This document shows positions 20,635 to 30,191 of a DNA stretch of 64,000 nucleotides, in pieces; the first letter of the stretch is position 1; the number at the start of each line of letters is the position of its first letter. The notes beneath the pieces were generated by a model. That model had not been told where the DNA came from. It saw nothing but the letters and a program-made list of their open reading frames with translations, and did not search any database. This DNA is from Actinomycetota bacterium (lineage in GTDB: Bacteria; Actinomycetota; Thermoleophilia; Gaiellales; F1-60-MAGs149): contig JAPLCF010000042.1 of the NCBI GenBank assembly GCA_026392355.1, positions 1-64,000 of the forward strand, read 5' to 3'. Made by a program: the position numbers and the translations under genes.

Positions 20635-21843
20635 CTACGCCGGCGAGCGCTTGAAGGCGGCGTCCATCAGCTTCGGCATGTCGCCCCAGATGTCGTTCGT
20701 GTTGAGGATGACGCCGATGATGGTGTGCCCACCGCGTCGGACAGCAACCGCGAGGCATCCGCCGGCGAGCGTGGTGAAGCCGGTCTTGCCCCCGATCGTG
20801 CCGCGGTAGGTCTGCAGCATCTTGTTGTGGTTCTCGTACGTGCGCTTACCGCCCGTGTCATTCCACCGCACGGTATGGCGCCAGGTGCCAGAGGCCTTGG
20901 CGAACGTTGGGTTCTCGAGGGCGCGCGCGAGCATGATCGCCTGGTCGCGCGCCGTTGACGAGTTCGTCGCGTCATTCAGGCCCGACGAGCTCGCGTAGCG
21001 CGTGTCGGTCATCCCGAGCTCCTTGGCGCGCCTGTTCATCATCTTGTAGTACCGACCGTAGTTGCCGCCGCCGAGGTCCTCGCCGAGCGCGGCGGCGGCG
21101 TCGTTATTGGAGCCGAGCATCGCCGAGTAGAGGAGCACCCCGCGCGGATAGCGGTTGCCGATGATCAGCCCGTCCTTGTTCGGCTCGACCGCAGCCGCCG
21201 TTTCGGAGACGGTGACGGGACGCCAGAAGTTGCCGGCCTCAGCCGTGAGCAGTCCGGTCATCATCTTCGTGAGCGATGCGATCGGCCGCTGGTTTGTGTC
21301 GCCGTAGGCCAGGATGATCTCGTTGCGGTCGACATCGAGGGCGACGTACGAGGCTGCAGCGAGGCCAGGCTGATTCGCCATCGCCTTCGACCCCGCCTGG
21401 TACGTGGGGGCGGGACGGGCCTGCACGAGCGGCGCGGCGGCCGGGGCCTGCGTAGTGCTGCCGTCATTTGCCTTGGTCGCGCTGACGGCCTTCTTGGCTG
21501 TGCTCTGCTGGCCGGCAGCGGAGGCCGAGACGGTCTGCGACCCGTTGGCATTGGCAGCCGAGCTGTCTTCGCCGCCGGTCAGGAGCTTGGTCGTGAAGCC
21601 GATCAGCCCGATCACGAGCACGGCGAGCAAGAGCACGTGCAGCGGGCGAATCGACGACTGCTGCTGGCGCTTGCGATTACGAGAGCGCGGGCGTGGGCGC
21701 GGCGGTGCGTCAAATTCGAACTCGAAATCGAACCCGCCATCGCTCTCGCTGGCCCGGCTACGCGGCGCCGGCTGCGATCGAGGCGCAGGGCGATTACTCC
21801 GCGCAGGGCGCGACGGGGGCGGCAGCTCGTCATCCACTGGCAC
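20635..21843 (-). CDS. D-alanyl-D-alanine carboxypeptidase family protein (S11 / PBP5-like), membrane anchored
   Basis: PIASLTKMMTGLLTAE (SxxK), YSAMLGSNNDAAAALGE (SxN), GGKTGFTTLAGGCLAVAVRRGG (KTG); N-terminal Arg-rich segment and one TM. Confidence 0.9.
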   Translation of the reverse strand: MPVDDELPPPSRPARSNRPAPRSQPAPRSRASESDGGFDFEFEFDAPPRPRPRSRNRKRQQQSSIRPLHVLLLAVLVIGLIGFTTKLLTGGEDSSAANANGSQTVSASAAGQQSTAKKAVSATKANDGSTTQAPAAAPLVQARPAPTYQAGSKAMANQPGLAAASYVALDVDRNEIILAYGDTNQRPIASLTKMMTGLLTAEAGNFWRPVTVSETAAAVEPNKDGLIIGNRYPRGVLLYSAMLGSNNDAAAALGEDLGGGNYGRYYKMMNRRAKELGMTDTRYASSSGLNDATNSSTARDQAIMLARALENPTFAKASGTWRHTVRWNDTGGKRTYENHNKMLQTYRGTIGGKTGFTTLAGGCLAVAVRRGGHTIIGVILNTNDIWGDMPKLMDAAFKRSPA

Positions 21844-21949
21844 CAATCCTACCGCCGGTAGCACCGATCGTCCCCGGTCCGATCGTGTGCTGGCTGACCA
21901 TCGCCGGGCGGCTCGGATAGGCTGCGCGCACCACGACGTGGAGGGCACA

Positions 21950-22477
21950 ATGGCACGGGACATCGACGGCGCGATCGGCGAAGGCTGGGGCGGGCCAGAG
22001 CAGCTCAAGGGCAGCCACGTCAATGTGGTGATCGCACGTCGTGGCGGCGCCACGGCGGCGGCACTGATGACCGCCTTCACCACGCCGCGACCGGGACACA
22101 CGCCCGTGCTGGCCTGCGTCGGTGAGCACCCCACGCAGTACGAGCCGATTTGGCCGCCGCTGGTGATGATGAATAAGGCCACGGCGCTGACCGACGCGCA
22201 TCAGACGATCACGTGGGGCGCGGCGCAGCTCGGTCTCGGTCAGGGCGTGCTGGACGCGGTCGCCGAGGGGCTGCTGGAGGCGACGGACGACTACATCGTG
22301 TTCGTCGCGGTGTGGGTCAATCCCGGCGCGACCGACGAGACCGCGATCCGCAAGGCCAACCGCGAGGCGATGCTGAAGGCCGTCCGCGTGGCGGTTAAGG
22401 GCCGTGATCCGGTGGCGGCACAGGCGCTCGTCGAGCGGCGAGACAGCGTCACCAGTCCGTTCTATTCCGGCGAGTAG
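21950..22477 (+). CDS. Formaldehyde-activating enzyme (Fae) homologue
   Basis: IGEGWGGPEQLKGSHVNVVIARRGGATAAALMTAF... PPLVMMNKATALTDAHQTITWGAAQLGLGQGVLDAVAEGLL..., with the His aligned to the Fae catalytic His. Confidence 0.8.
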   Translation: MARDIDGAIGEGWGGPEQLKGSHVNVVIARRGGATAAALMTAFTTPRPGHTPVLACVGEHPTQYEPIWPPLVMMNKATALTDAHQTITWGAAQLGLGQGVLDAVAEGLLEATDDYIVFVAVWVNPGATDETAIRKANREAMLKAVRVAVKGRDPVAAQALVERRDSVTSPFYSGE

Positions 22478-22504
22478 CCGCCAACGCTCGGATACCCTGC
22501 GGCC

Positions 22505-23342
22505 GTGAGTCGCAGGCAGTCCTACACCGTCGCCGAGTGTCGCCGCGCGCTGTGGCTGCTTGGCGTGGTGCCACCCACCGACAGCAAGGGCGTGCTTCGC
22601 GTGGCGCAAGCGCGTGGCGCAGACGCATCCGGACCGTCATCTGGGGGACGCCGCGCGTGAGGAGGCGGCCGCCAAGCTGACGCGCGCGCTCAACGAGGCG
22701 CGCGAGGTGCTCGACTGGTGGATCGCGCAGGAGCGCGACTGGCCGCCCCTCGGCAGTGGGCCACAGCAGGTGCGGCTCGACGAGTCCGAGCCCGAGCCGT
22801 GGCCTCAGCGCGAGCAGGACACGGTGGCGCCCGTCGATCCGATCACGGGGCTGCGCGCCGGCGATCGCGTGCGCGCCTGGCCGTACGACGGCGACCTGCT
22901 GACGGTGGTCGAGACGGAGATGGATGTACGCGACCACTCGTCGTGGGTGCGCGTCGCCGAGCAGGCGCAGGCGATCAAATCGGATCGCATCCGTCTGGCC
23001 GCATTCTCGTGCCCGACCTGCGGTGCCTGTGCCGGCCCACTCGTCGATGACGCCGAGGTGCGGCCGTGCCCTGATTGCCTTATCGACCTGCGGCGTCTGG
23101 AGAAGTCGCCGGCGGACGCGGGTCGCATCCGCCGCGCGATCGAAGCACGGGCCACCGCCGGGGAGTCAGAGGCCGAGTCGATCGGCGATGGCCGCTTCGC
23201 CGATCGCGCGCGCGAGCGGCGGCGCTGGGCGAAGCGCCTGATCACCGCCAAGCCTGACGACCTTCACATGGCGCTGCTCAGCGCCTTTGGCTCTGCGTGG
23301 GAGCGCTGGGGCGAGAAGCCCGCCGACGAGTACCGACGCTGA
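22505..23342 (+). pseudogene. J-domain-like protein with zinc-ribbon Cys pairs; apparent 2-nt frameshift near 22595
   Basis: Frame 1: YTVAECRRALWLLGVVPPTDSKGVLR; frame 2: AWRKRVAQTHPDRHLGDAAREEAAAKLTRALNEAREVLDW (HPD motif); then CPTCGACAG...CPDC. Confidence 0.55.
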
Positions 23343-23359
23343 CGTCGGATGGTGAAGAC

Positions 23360-23545
23360 CTAGGCAGCCTTCGGCTGCTGCTGGCGCAGGTCGCGCAACG
23401 CGTCGAGCGCAAGGCGTAGGCGCGCCTGTTCCAGCTCGGTGGCGACGAGCTCGCCACGGCGGATCCGATCGAGCAGGCGCTCGAGGTCCACGAAAACGCG
23501 CGCAAGGTCATCCTGCGCAGGCGAATGCGGCTCCCGTCCAGTCAC
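23360..23545 (-). CDS. Small hypothetical protein, predicted helical
   Basis: GTG start; VTGREPHSPAQDDLARVFVDLERLLDRIRRGELVATELEQARLRLALDALRDLRQQQPKAA. Confidence 0.45.
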   Translation of the reverse strand: MTGREPHSPAQDDLARVFVDLERLLDRIRRGELVATELEQARLRLALDALRDLRQQQPKAA

Positions 23546-23597
23546 GTGCGGAGGGTACGGAGCCCGTCGGACACGTGTGAAGAAGCGGTGTCCGGTG

Positions 23598-23993
23598 TCA
23601 GACGGCGATGAGTTCGCGCACGTGCTCGACACTGGCGGTGTCGGGTGCATCGTCGTAACCAGCGAGCACGCGGCCGTCAGATCGGTTGACGACAAGGACG
23701 ACGGGCGTGTGCGTGACGCCGTACGCACGAGCCAGACCGGCTTCGTGCAGGACGTCGATCTTGCGGAACGGGATGCCCGCTGCCTGCAACTCGCTGCCCC
23801 ACTGCTGGCAGGCGTGGCAGAGCGGGCCAGAGAAGGCGACCACTGCGGTGTCACCGTGGCTCGCGTCGAGGCCGAGCTGCACGGGGTCGACGCGAGCTGG
23901 GAGCGAGCGCTGCGGCGTGCCACGCAGACGCCGATACGCCACGGCGGCGCCGACGAGCACGAGCAGCGCGATGACGATCAGCAGGCGATCCAT
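23598..23993 (-). CDS. Membrane-anchored thioredoxin-like protein
   Basis: N-terminal TM; SGPLCHACQQWGSELQAAGIPFRKIDVL...GVTHTPVVLVV (CxxC and cis-Pro). Confidence 0.85.
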   Translation of the reverse strand: MDRLLIVIALLVLVGAAVAYRRLRGTPQRSLPARVDPVQLGLDASHGDTAVVAFSGPLCHACQQWGSELQAAGIPFRKIDVLHEAGLARAYGVTHTPVVLVVNRSDGRVLAGYDDAPDTASVEHVRELIAV

Positions 23994-24466
23994 CAGACCG
24001 CGGGGTGGCGATCCACGGTGATCCCGCGAATGCGCGCGAGCAGCACGTACATCTCGCAGCCGACGCAGAGGCCCGTGGTGGCGGCGAGCAGTGCGAGCGC
24101 GGCGACGATCAGCGCAAGCGCCCAGCCGATGGTCGAGTAGCCGGCGTAGAGCAGAATCGACGAGGCGGCGAGGAAGACTGCGCCGATGACGTTGGCAAAG
24201 CGGGGCAGGCGCGCGTCCTCAATGCGACCCTCGCCAAGGCGCGGCTGGAGCACGTCGAACCAGAGGCGACAGGGCAGGCAGAAGCGGCGGCCAAGCGTGA
24301 GGCCGGCGATCAGCTGCAGCGCGAGCAGCACGACGATCCATTCCTGCTGCAGCAGGAAGGCGATCAGCGCACCCACGCCGACGATTGCCTGGTTCGTACG
24401 CGGACCGCGCGAGTCGATCACGTTGGTGACCAAATACGGATCGACGGTGCGGTAAGGAGTACTCAT
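23993..24466 (-). CDS. DUF4395 family membrane protein with CxxC motifs
   Basis: VDPYLVTNVIDSRGPRTNQAIVGVGALIAFLLQ...RRFCLPCRLWFD...GLCVGCEMYVLL. Confidence 0.85.
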   Translation of the reverse strand: MSTPYRTVDPYLVTNVIDSRGPRTNQAIVGVGALIAFLLQQEWIVVLLALQLIAGLTLGRRFCLPCRLWFDVLQPRLGEGRIEDARLPRFANVIGAVFLAASSILLYAGYSTIGWALALIVAALALLAATTGLCVGCEMYVLLARIRGITVDRHPAV

Positions 24467-24538
24467 AGTTCCTATAACGGTACTGCATATTGCGAGCATT
24501 CCCTTTCGCCACGAGGGTTTGGCGGATAGGCTGCCCGC

Positions 24539-25708
24539 ATGGACCGCATTCGTAGCACGACGACCGACAACTGGCTCGACGATCCGTATCCGAGCCGCGC
24601 CTTCCAACGCGTGCGCGAGTTCGCGCCCTCGGCGCGCGTCGCGAATGATTCCGGCGTCGTCAGCGAGCTCCCTGTCGATCTTCGGGAGCTCGGCGGCGTT
24701 GAGCTCGAGGCAGTGGATGGGTCGACCACCACCGTCGATCAGCAGTTCGCATCGTCCAACGGCGAGGGCCTCGTGGTGCTCAAGGACGGCGTGATCGTCT
24801 ACGAGCGCTATGCCAACGGCATGGAGCCTCGTACGCCGCACCTCTGCATGAGCGTCACGAAGTCGTTCGTCGGCGCGATGCTCGGCATCCAGGTCGGCAA
24901 GGGACTCGTCCGGATGGACCAGCCCGTGACCGAGTTGGCGCCTGAGTTCATCGGTACGAGCCTCGACGGCGCCAACGTGCGGCACGTGATCGACATGACG
25001 GCTGGCACCGAGTTCGTCGAGGACTACGACCTCTACGAGGATCCCAGTGCCTCGAATCCGCTGATCGACTACGAGCGCCAGGCCAGCTATCGCCGTCTAG
25101 GTGCCGCCGAGCCGCTCGGCATGTACGGACACTTCCGCACGTACCCCAAGACGCGCGAGCACGGTACGAACTTCGACTACCGCTCGGTGCTCACCAACAT
25201 CGCCGCTCGCATTGTCGAGAACGTCACGGGGCAGCGCTTCGTTGATGCGCTCTCCGAGCAGCTGTGGGTGCCGCTCGGCATGGAGCACGAGGCCGACATG
25301 CTGCTCGATGTCGTCGGCGATGCCGTCGTGGATGGCGGCCTGTCGTGCTCGACGCGTGATCTCGCGCGGTTCGCCCTCGCGTACCAACGTGATGGCCAGG
25401 GCGTGATCCCCGCCGACTGGGTGGCGGACACGCGCGACGGCGACGACGAGGCCGTGCGCAATTTCGCCGAAAGCCCGACGATGACCAACGCCGATCGCGG
25501 CGACTGGAGCATGTACCGCAACGCCTTTTGGGTGATCGAGCGCGGTACGCGGTACACCGGGTCGGGCATCTACGGGCAGCACTGCTTTGTGGATCACCCG
25601 AGCAAGGTCGTGGTCGCTCGTTTCTCGACGTACCCGCTGCCGTATCCGGTTGATCAGTGGAACGAGACGATGCGCGCGATCACCGCGCTATCCGACGCAC
25701 TGGCCTAA
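24539..25708 (+). CDS. Serine hydrolase (class C beta-lactamase-like)
   Basis: LCMSVTKSFVGAMLGIQVGKG (SxxK), DYRSVLTNIAARIVE. Confidence 0.85.
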   Translation: MDRIRSTTTDNWLDDPYPSRAFQRVREFAPSARVANDSGVVSELPVDLRELGGVELEAVDGSTTTVDQQFASSNGEGLVVLKDGVIVYERYANGMEPRTPHLCMSVTKSFVGAMLGIQVGKGLVRMDQPVTELAPEFIGTSLDGANVRHVIDMTAGTEFVEDYDLYEDPSASNPLIDYERQASYRRLGAAEPLGMYGHFRTYPKTREHGTNFDYRSVLTNIAARIVENVTGQRFVDALSEQLWVPLGMEHEADMLLDVVGDAVVDGGLSCSTRDLARFALAYQRDGQGVIPADWVADTRDGDDEAVRNFAESPTMTNADRGDWSMYRNAFWVIERGTRYTGSGIYGQHCFVDHPSKVVVARFSTYPLPYPVDQWNETMRAITALSDALA

Positions 25709-25711
25709 CGG

Positions 25712-26713
25712 CTAGCGCTGCCAGACGGCGTCGAGATTCTCGACGTCGCCCAGGATACCCGTGGCCGGCGAATCCGCATGGATCTCGGCCTCGGGCAGCA
25801 CGAGCGCCTGCTCGACGACCGCGCCTTGCTCGATCACGGCACGCTGGCCGATCACGGCCGGCCCGATGATCGTCGCACCGGAGTGCACCTCGGCGCCCTC
25901 ACCGATCAGCACGGGACCGGTGATGACGGAATCGGGCGAGATGTTTGGCAGCCCGCAGTCGCTGTCCATGATCAGGTCGCCGTCAAACTCAACGTCGACG
26001 GCACCCATGGCGATCGCAAGGTTCGTCGCCAGCAGCTCATCGAGTGAGCCGATGTCGCTCCAGAACGCGTCGGTCACCCAGGCACGGACGTTCGCGCCTT
26101 CGGCGACGAGACGGGGGAGGATCTCCGAGCCAAAATCGCTCTGGCCCTCGGCGGGGATCTCGTCGAAGATCGCGGCGCTAAAGCAGTAGACGCCGACGTT
26201 GACGAGATCGCTCAGCGCATCCTCGGGCGCGGGCTTCTCCTGGAACGACGTGACGCGGCCGCCATCGTCGGTGACGACGACGCCGAAGCCGGTGATGTCC
26301 TCGACGCGCTTGACGGTGATCGTCGCGAGCGCGCCCGAGGCACGGTGGGCGGCGGCAAGTGCGGCGAGGTCGATCGTGTGCAGGCCGTCGCCACTGGTGA
26401 CCAGGAAGACATCGTCTTCGGCGGTCAGGAACGCGCGGCACTTGCGCGTCCCGCCCGCGGTGCCGAGCAGCTCCTCCTCGATCGAGTACTCGACGGGCAT
26501 GCCGTACGCCGAGCCGTCGCCGATCGTGTCGATGATCGTCTGCGGGTGGTAGTGCAGGTTCATAATCGCGCCGGTGCAGCCGGCGTCGGCGATGCGACGC
26601 AGGAGGTAGTCGACGCAGGGCCGGTTGCCCACGGGCGCGACGGGTTTGGGCAGATGCTCCGTCAGCGGCCGCAGTCGGGTACCGAGGCCGGCCGCCATGA
26701 TCATCACGCGCAT
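25712..26713 (-). CDS. NDP-sugar pyrophosphorylase / sugar nucleotidyltransferase
   Basis: [29 protein letters not shown] signature plus left-handed beta-helix repeats. Confidence 0.92.
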   Translation of the reverse strand: MRVMIMAAGLGTRLRPLTEHLPKPVAPVGNRPCVDYLLRRIADAGCTGAIMNLHYHPQTIIDTIGDGSAYGMPVEYSIEEELLGTAGGTRKCRAFLTAEDDVFLVTSGDGLHTIDLAALAAAHRASGALATITVKRVEDITGFGVVVTDDGGRVTSFQEKPAPEDALSDLVNVGVYCFSAAIFDEIPAEGQSDFGSEILPRLVAEGANVRAWVTDAFWSDIGSLDELLATNLAIAMGAVDVEFDGDLIMDSDCGLPNISPDSVITGPVLIGEGAEVHSGATIIGPAVIGQRAVIEQGAVVEQALVLPEAEIHADSPATGILGDVENLDAVWQR

Positions 26714-26726
26714 GCAGGCAGCCTAG

Positions 26727-26790
26727 CGGGACATTCTGGATCCGGATCCAAATTGTCCCGAAAACGGCCAAATTGGATCCGGATCCAAAT
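26727..26790. repeat. Palindromic repeat element with two TGGATCCGGATCCA cores
   Basis: CGGGACA(26727-26733)...TGTCCCG(26754-26760) enclosing TGGATCCGGATCCA, then TTGGATCCGGATCCAA (26773-26788); related to 62817-62877. Confidence 0.85.
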
Positions 26791-26847
26791 TGTCCCCAGA
26801 AATGCGAAAGGACCCGGATCTCGCGATCCAGGTCCCGGAATGGGGAC

Positions 26848-26888
26848 GGCGGGGATCACGGTGGCCAGAAGCCATCGTGATCCCCGCC
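26848..26888 (-). terminator. Hairpin terminator downstream of isocitrate lyase
   Basis: GGCGGGGATCACGGTGGC/GCCATCGTGATCCCCGCC, 18-bp stem with one mismatch and 5-nt loop. Confidence 0.7.
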
Positions 26889-26900
26889 GGGGTGATCGGC

Positions 26901-28259
26901 CTAGTGGAACTGCTCTTCCTCCGTGGACCCCTTGAGGGCCAGGGTGGAGCTGGCTCCAGCCGACGCGATGGTGGAGATAAGATCGAAGTAGCCCGCACCG
27001 ACCTCGCGCTGATGGCGCGTCGCGGTGTAGCCCTGGTCCTCCATGCCGAACTCGCTCTCCTGCAGGGCCACGTAGGCGGTCATGCCGCTCTCGGCGTAGC
27101 CCTTGGCGAGCTCGAACATCGACGCGTTGAGCGCGTGGAAGCCGGCCAGGGTGATGAACTGGAACTTGTAGCCAAGCTCGCCGAGCTCGTGCTGGAACTT
27201 GGCGATCTCCTCGTCGGAGAGGGCGCGCTTCCAGTTGAACGACGGCGAGCAGTTGTAGGCGAGGAGCTTGCCGGGGAACTGCGCGTGAATCGACTCGGCG
27301 AACTTACGGGCCTCGTCGATGTCCGGCGTGCCGGTCTCGCACCAGATCAGGTCGGCGTACGGCGCGTAGGCCAGACCACGGGCGATCGCGGAGTCGATAC
27401 CGCCGGTCACGTGGAAGTACCCCTCCGGCGTGCGCTCACCGGTGCAGAACTCGCGGTCGCGCTCGTCAACGTCGGAGGTCATCAGCGTTGCGGCGAGCGC
27501 GTCGGTGCGGGCCACGATCAGCGTGGGGACATCGGCGACGTCGGCAGCCAGGCGGGCGGCCGAAAGCGTGCGGACAAACTGGCTGGTCGGGACCAGCACT
27601 TTGCCACCGAGGTGGCCGCACTTCTTCTCCGACGCGAGCTGATCTTCGAAGTGCACGCCCGAGGCGCCGGCCTCGATCATGCCCTTCATCAGCTCGTAGA
27701 CGTTGAGCGAGCCACCGAAGCCGGCTTCGGCATCGGCCACGATCGGGACGTACCAGTCGATCGAATCGTCGCCCTCCGACCACGTGATCTGATCGGCGCG
27801 CGTCAGCGCGTTGTTGAGGCGGCGGACCATCGCGGGCACAGAGTTGGCCGGGTACAGCGACTGGTCGGGGTAGACGTCGGCGGCGAGGTTGCCGTCGGCA
27901 GCGACCTGCCAGCCGGACAGGTAGATCGCCTTCAGGCCGGCCTTGACCATCTGCACGGCCTGGCCGCCCGTCAGGGCGCCGAGAGCGTGGACGTGGTGCT
28001 CGTTATTGACGAGGTCCCAGAGCTTCGCGGCGCCGTGCTCGGCAAGCGTGTGCTTCTGCACGATCGAGCCGCGGAGCGACACGACCTCTTCGGCGGTGTA
28101 GACGCGCTCAATGTTGTTCCAGCGCGGATCGGTGCTCCAAGCCTGTTCCAGGTCACTGATCTGCTGTGCGCGGGTGGGGGAAGTGCTCAAGGGGGGTGAA
28201 CCTCCGGTAACGGACGCCTGTCCGGACTGTGGTTGAGGACTGTACGCGCCGTGATCCAT
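26901..28259 (-). CDS. aceA: Isocitrate lyase
   Basis: [37 protein letters not shown] (KKCGH active site), [12 protein letters not shown]. Confidence 0.96.
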   Translation of the reverse strand: MDHGAYSPQPQSGQASVTGGSPPLSTSPTRAQQISDLEQAWSTDPRWNNIERVYTAEEVVSLRGSIVQKHTLAEHGAAKLWDLVNNEHHVHALGALTGGQAVQMVKAGLKAIYLSGWQVAADGNLAADVYPDQSLYPANSVPAMVRRLNNALTRADQITWSEGDDSIDWYVPIVADAEAGFGGSLNVYELMKGMIEAGASGVHFEDQLASEKKCGHLGGKVLVPTSQFVRTLSAARLAADVADVPTLIVARTDALAATLMTSDVDERDREFCTGERTPEGYFHVTGGIDSAIARGLAYAPYADLIWCETGTPDIDEARKFAESIHAQFPGKLLAYNCSPSFNWKRALSDEEIAKFQHELGELGYKFQFITLAGFHALNASMFELAKGYAESGMTAYVALQESEFGMEDQGYTATRHQREVGAGYFDLISTIASAGASSTLALKGSTEEEQFH

Positions 28260-28267
28260 AAGGTCGA

Positions 28268-28291
28268 ATCGAAATCGAGCGGTGTTTCGAT
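28268..28291. promoter_or_regulatory. Candidate LysR-type operator in the aceA/lysR divergent intergenic region
   Basis: ATCGAAA-N10-TTTCGAT inverted repeat. Confidence 0.4.
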
Positions 28292-28309
28292 AGATATAAT
28301 TGATCGGAA

Positions 28310-29194
28310 ATGGATTCTGGCCAACTTGAAGCATTTGTGCGTGTCGCGCGCACGGGGAATCTCGGCCCCGTCGCAGCGGAGCTGTTCCTGACGCAGCCAG
28401 CCCTGACCGCCCGCCTGCAGCGACTCGAGCGCGAGGTCGGTGGGCCGTTGTTTCTGCGCTCGCGTCGGGGCATGCGGCTGACCGCGGCAGGCCGTGCGTT
28501 CTTGCCGTACGCCGAGCGCACGCTCGAGACGTTCGTCGAAGGCGCGCGTCTCGTGGGCGATCTGACGGCGGCGGGTGGTGGCACGCTAACGATTGGCGCA
28601 CCGCCCGCGATCTCGACGTACCTCCTGCCCGGCCTCCTGCGGGAGCTGGAGTCGGCGAACCCGTTGATCGAGCTTTCCGTGCGCGGCGCGCACTCCGACG
28701 AGGTGCTCGAGATGGTCGTGCGCGACGAGGTGCAGATCGCTCTGATTCGTGAGCTGTCGCACCCCGAACTCGTGACCGAGCGCGTCTTCGAGGACGAGCT
28801 CGTGCTCGTGTGCGCACGTGGCCACCGGCTCGCACAGCGCGGCACCGTCACGATCGAGCAGGTCGCCGCGGAGCGGTTCGTGCTCTTCGATCGCCGCTCG
28901 TCGTTCGCCGATATTGCCCTCACGCTTTTCCAGCGAGCCCGTCTACAACCCCGAGCCTTCCTGGAGATGGACAACTCCGAGGCGGCCGCGCAGATGGTCG
29001 CGGAAGGCCTCGGCATTTCGCTGCTGCCGCGCACCGCGATCTCCTGGGGGCTGGAGGATGGCACGCTCGTGGAGCTGCACCTTCTCAACACGCCGCAGAT
29101 GCGTCGCCCTGTCGCCGCCGTCTACCGTCGTGACACGCCGCTCTCGGCGCCAGCCGACGCGTTTCTGGCGCTGGCCCGCGGGCTCGCGAAATAG
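28310..29194 (+). CDS. LysR-family transcriptional regulator
   Basis: [48 protein letters not shown]. Confidence 0.92.
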   Translation: MDSGQLEAFVRVARTGNLGPVAAELFLTQPALTARLQRLEREVGGPLFLRSRRGMRLTAAGRAFLPYAERTLETFVEGARLVGDLTAAGGGTLTIGAPPAISTYLLPGLLRELESANPLIELSVRGAHSDEVLEMVVRDEVQIALIRELSHPELVTERVFEDELVLVCARGHRLAQRGTVTIEQVAAERFVLFDRRSSFADIALTLFQRARLQPRAFLEMDNSEAAAQMVAEGLGISLLPRTAISWGLEDGTLVELHLLNTPQMRRPVAAVYRRDTPLSAPADAFLALARGLAK

Positions 29195-29232
29195 CGGCTC
29201 GTGATGGGCTTGACCGCTAGGCTGCCGCTGTC

Positions 29233-29868
29233 ATGACGATGCACACACTCGACGTGGGTTTGCGCGGGACGCGCGACTACATCCAGGGCTCGCAGATCCT
29301 CTCGCGGACGGGCGAGTTGGTGCAGGCTGCCTCTGACGCGCCGGTGCTGCTGGTGTCGGCCAAGTTCACGCAAATCACAGAGCTCGGGGTGCGCGTTGCG
29401 CTCGACGCGGCTGATACCGATGCGGGCAACGAGATTGGCAAGGCCCAGTACGAGGCCAACGGCGACCGGCAGACCGTGCGCTTCTTCGAGGTCGCCGGGC
29501 CCACGGCACACCGCATTGATGACGTCGCGAAGGTGACCAGCGATCTTGCGGTCGACGCCGACCACCACGCGTCGTGCAGCTTCGCGATTGAGGGCTCGTT
29601 CGAGTCGTACCTCGTGGCCGTGATCGAATTTGTGAAGGCCGCCCACGTCAAGCGCGGCGAGGATGTCGTCGATATCTGGTTCACCGCGTTGATGGGCGCG
29701 CAGCTGCCATTGACCGTTACGTACCCGACCAGCGGCGTGCTGCGCCTGACGCCGAAGATCGAGCGCGTCGTCGAAGGGCGCCTGCAGACGCTTGGGCTCG
29801 TCGATACTGAGGGGCCGGGCGCACCGCCCCCGTTTCAGATCTGCTTCTCATGCTTGGTCCGCGCATGA
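29233..29868 (+). CDS. Hypothetical protein, no family recognised
   Basis: Uninterrupted 211-aa ORF in the same orientation upstream of the carrier protein gene. Confidence 0.6.
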   Translation: MTMHTLDVGLRGTRDYIQGSQILSRTGELVQAASDAPVLLVSAKFTQITELGVRVALDAADTDAGNEIGKAQYEANGDRQTVRFFEVAGPTAHRIDDVAKVTSDLAVDADHHASCSFAIEGSFESYLVAVIEFVKAAHVKRGEDVVDIWFTALMGAQLPLTVTYPTSGVLRLTPKIERVVEGRLQTLGLVDTEGPGAPPPFQICFSCLVRA

Positions 29869-29899
29869 GACAATCCAGTTCCCACCTTGTAGGAGACGC

Positions 29900-30145
29900 A
29901 TGACACGCGAAGAGGCACTGGCTGCCATCACCAAGGCACTGACCGCGACCGTCGGATCCGTCGACGGCGACGTCACTGAGGAGACGAACCTCGTCGACGA
30001 CGGGCTGCTCGACTCGCTCGACTCGATGACCTTTCTCTTCGAGCTCGAGAACGATCTCAACACCAAGCTCGACGCGATTGACGAGACGTACGAGGACTTC
30101 CGCGTCGGCTCGATCGTCGACATCGTCGTCCAGGCGACGTCCTGA
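29900..30145 (+). CDS. Acyl carrier protein-like phosphopantetheine-binding protein
   Basis: AGGAGA RBS; LVDDGLLDSLDSMTFLFELENDLNTKLD (DSLDS attachment site). Confidence 0.85.
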   Translation: MTREEALAAITKALTATVGSVDGDVTEETNLVDDGLLDSLDSMTFLFELENDLNTKLDAIDETYEDFRVGSIVDIVVQATS

Positions 30146-30191
30146 TCCTCGACGCCGCTGGCGTCTCCTGAGCAGCTGCGACTGACCCCCC

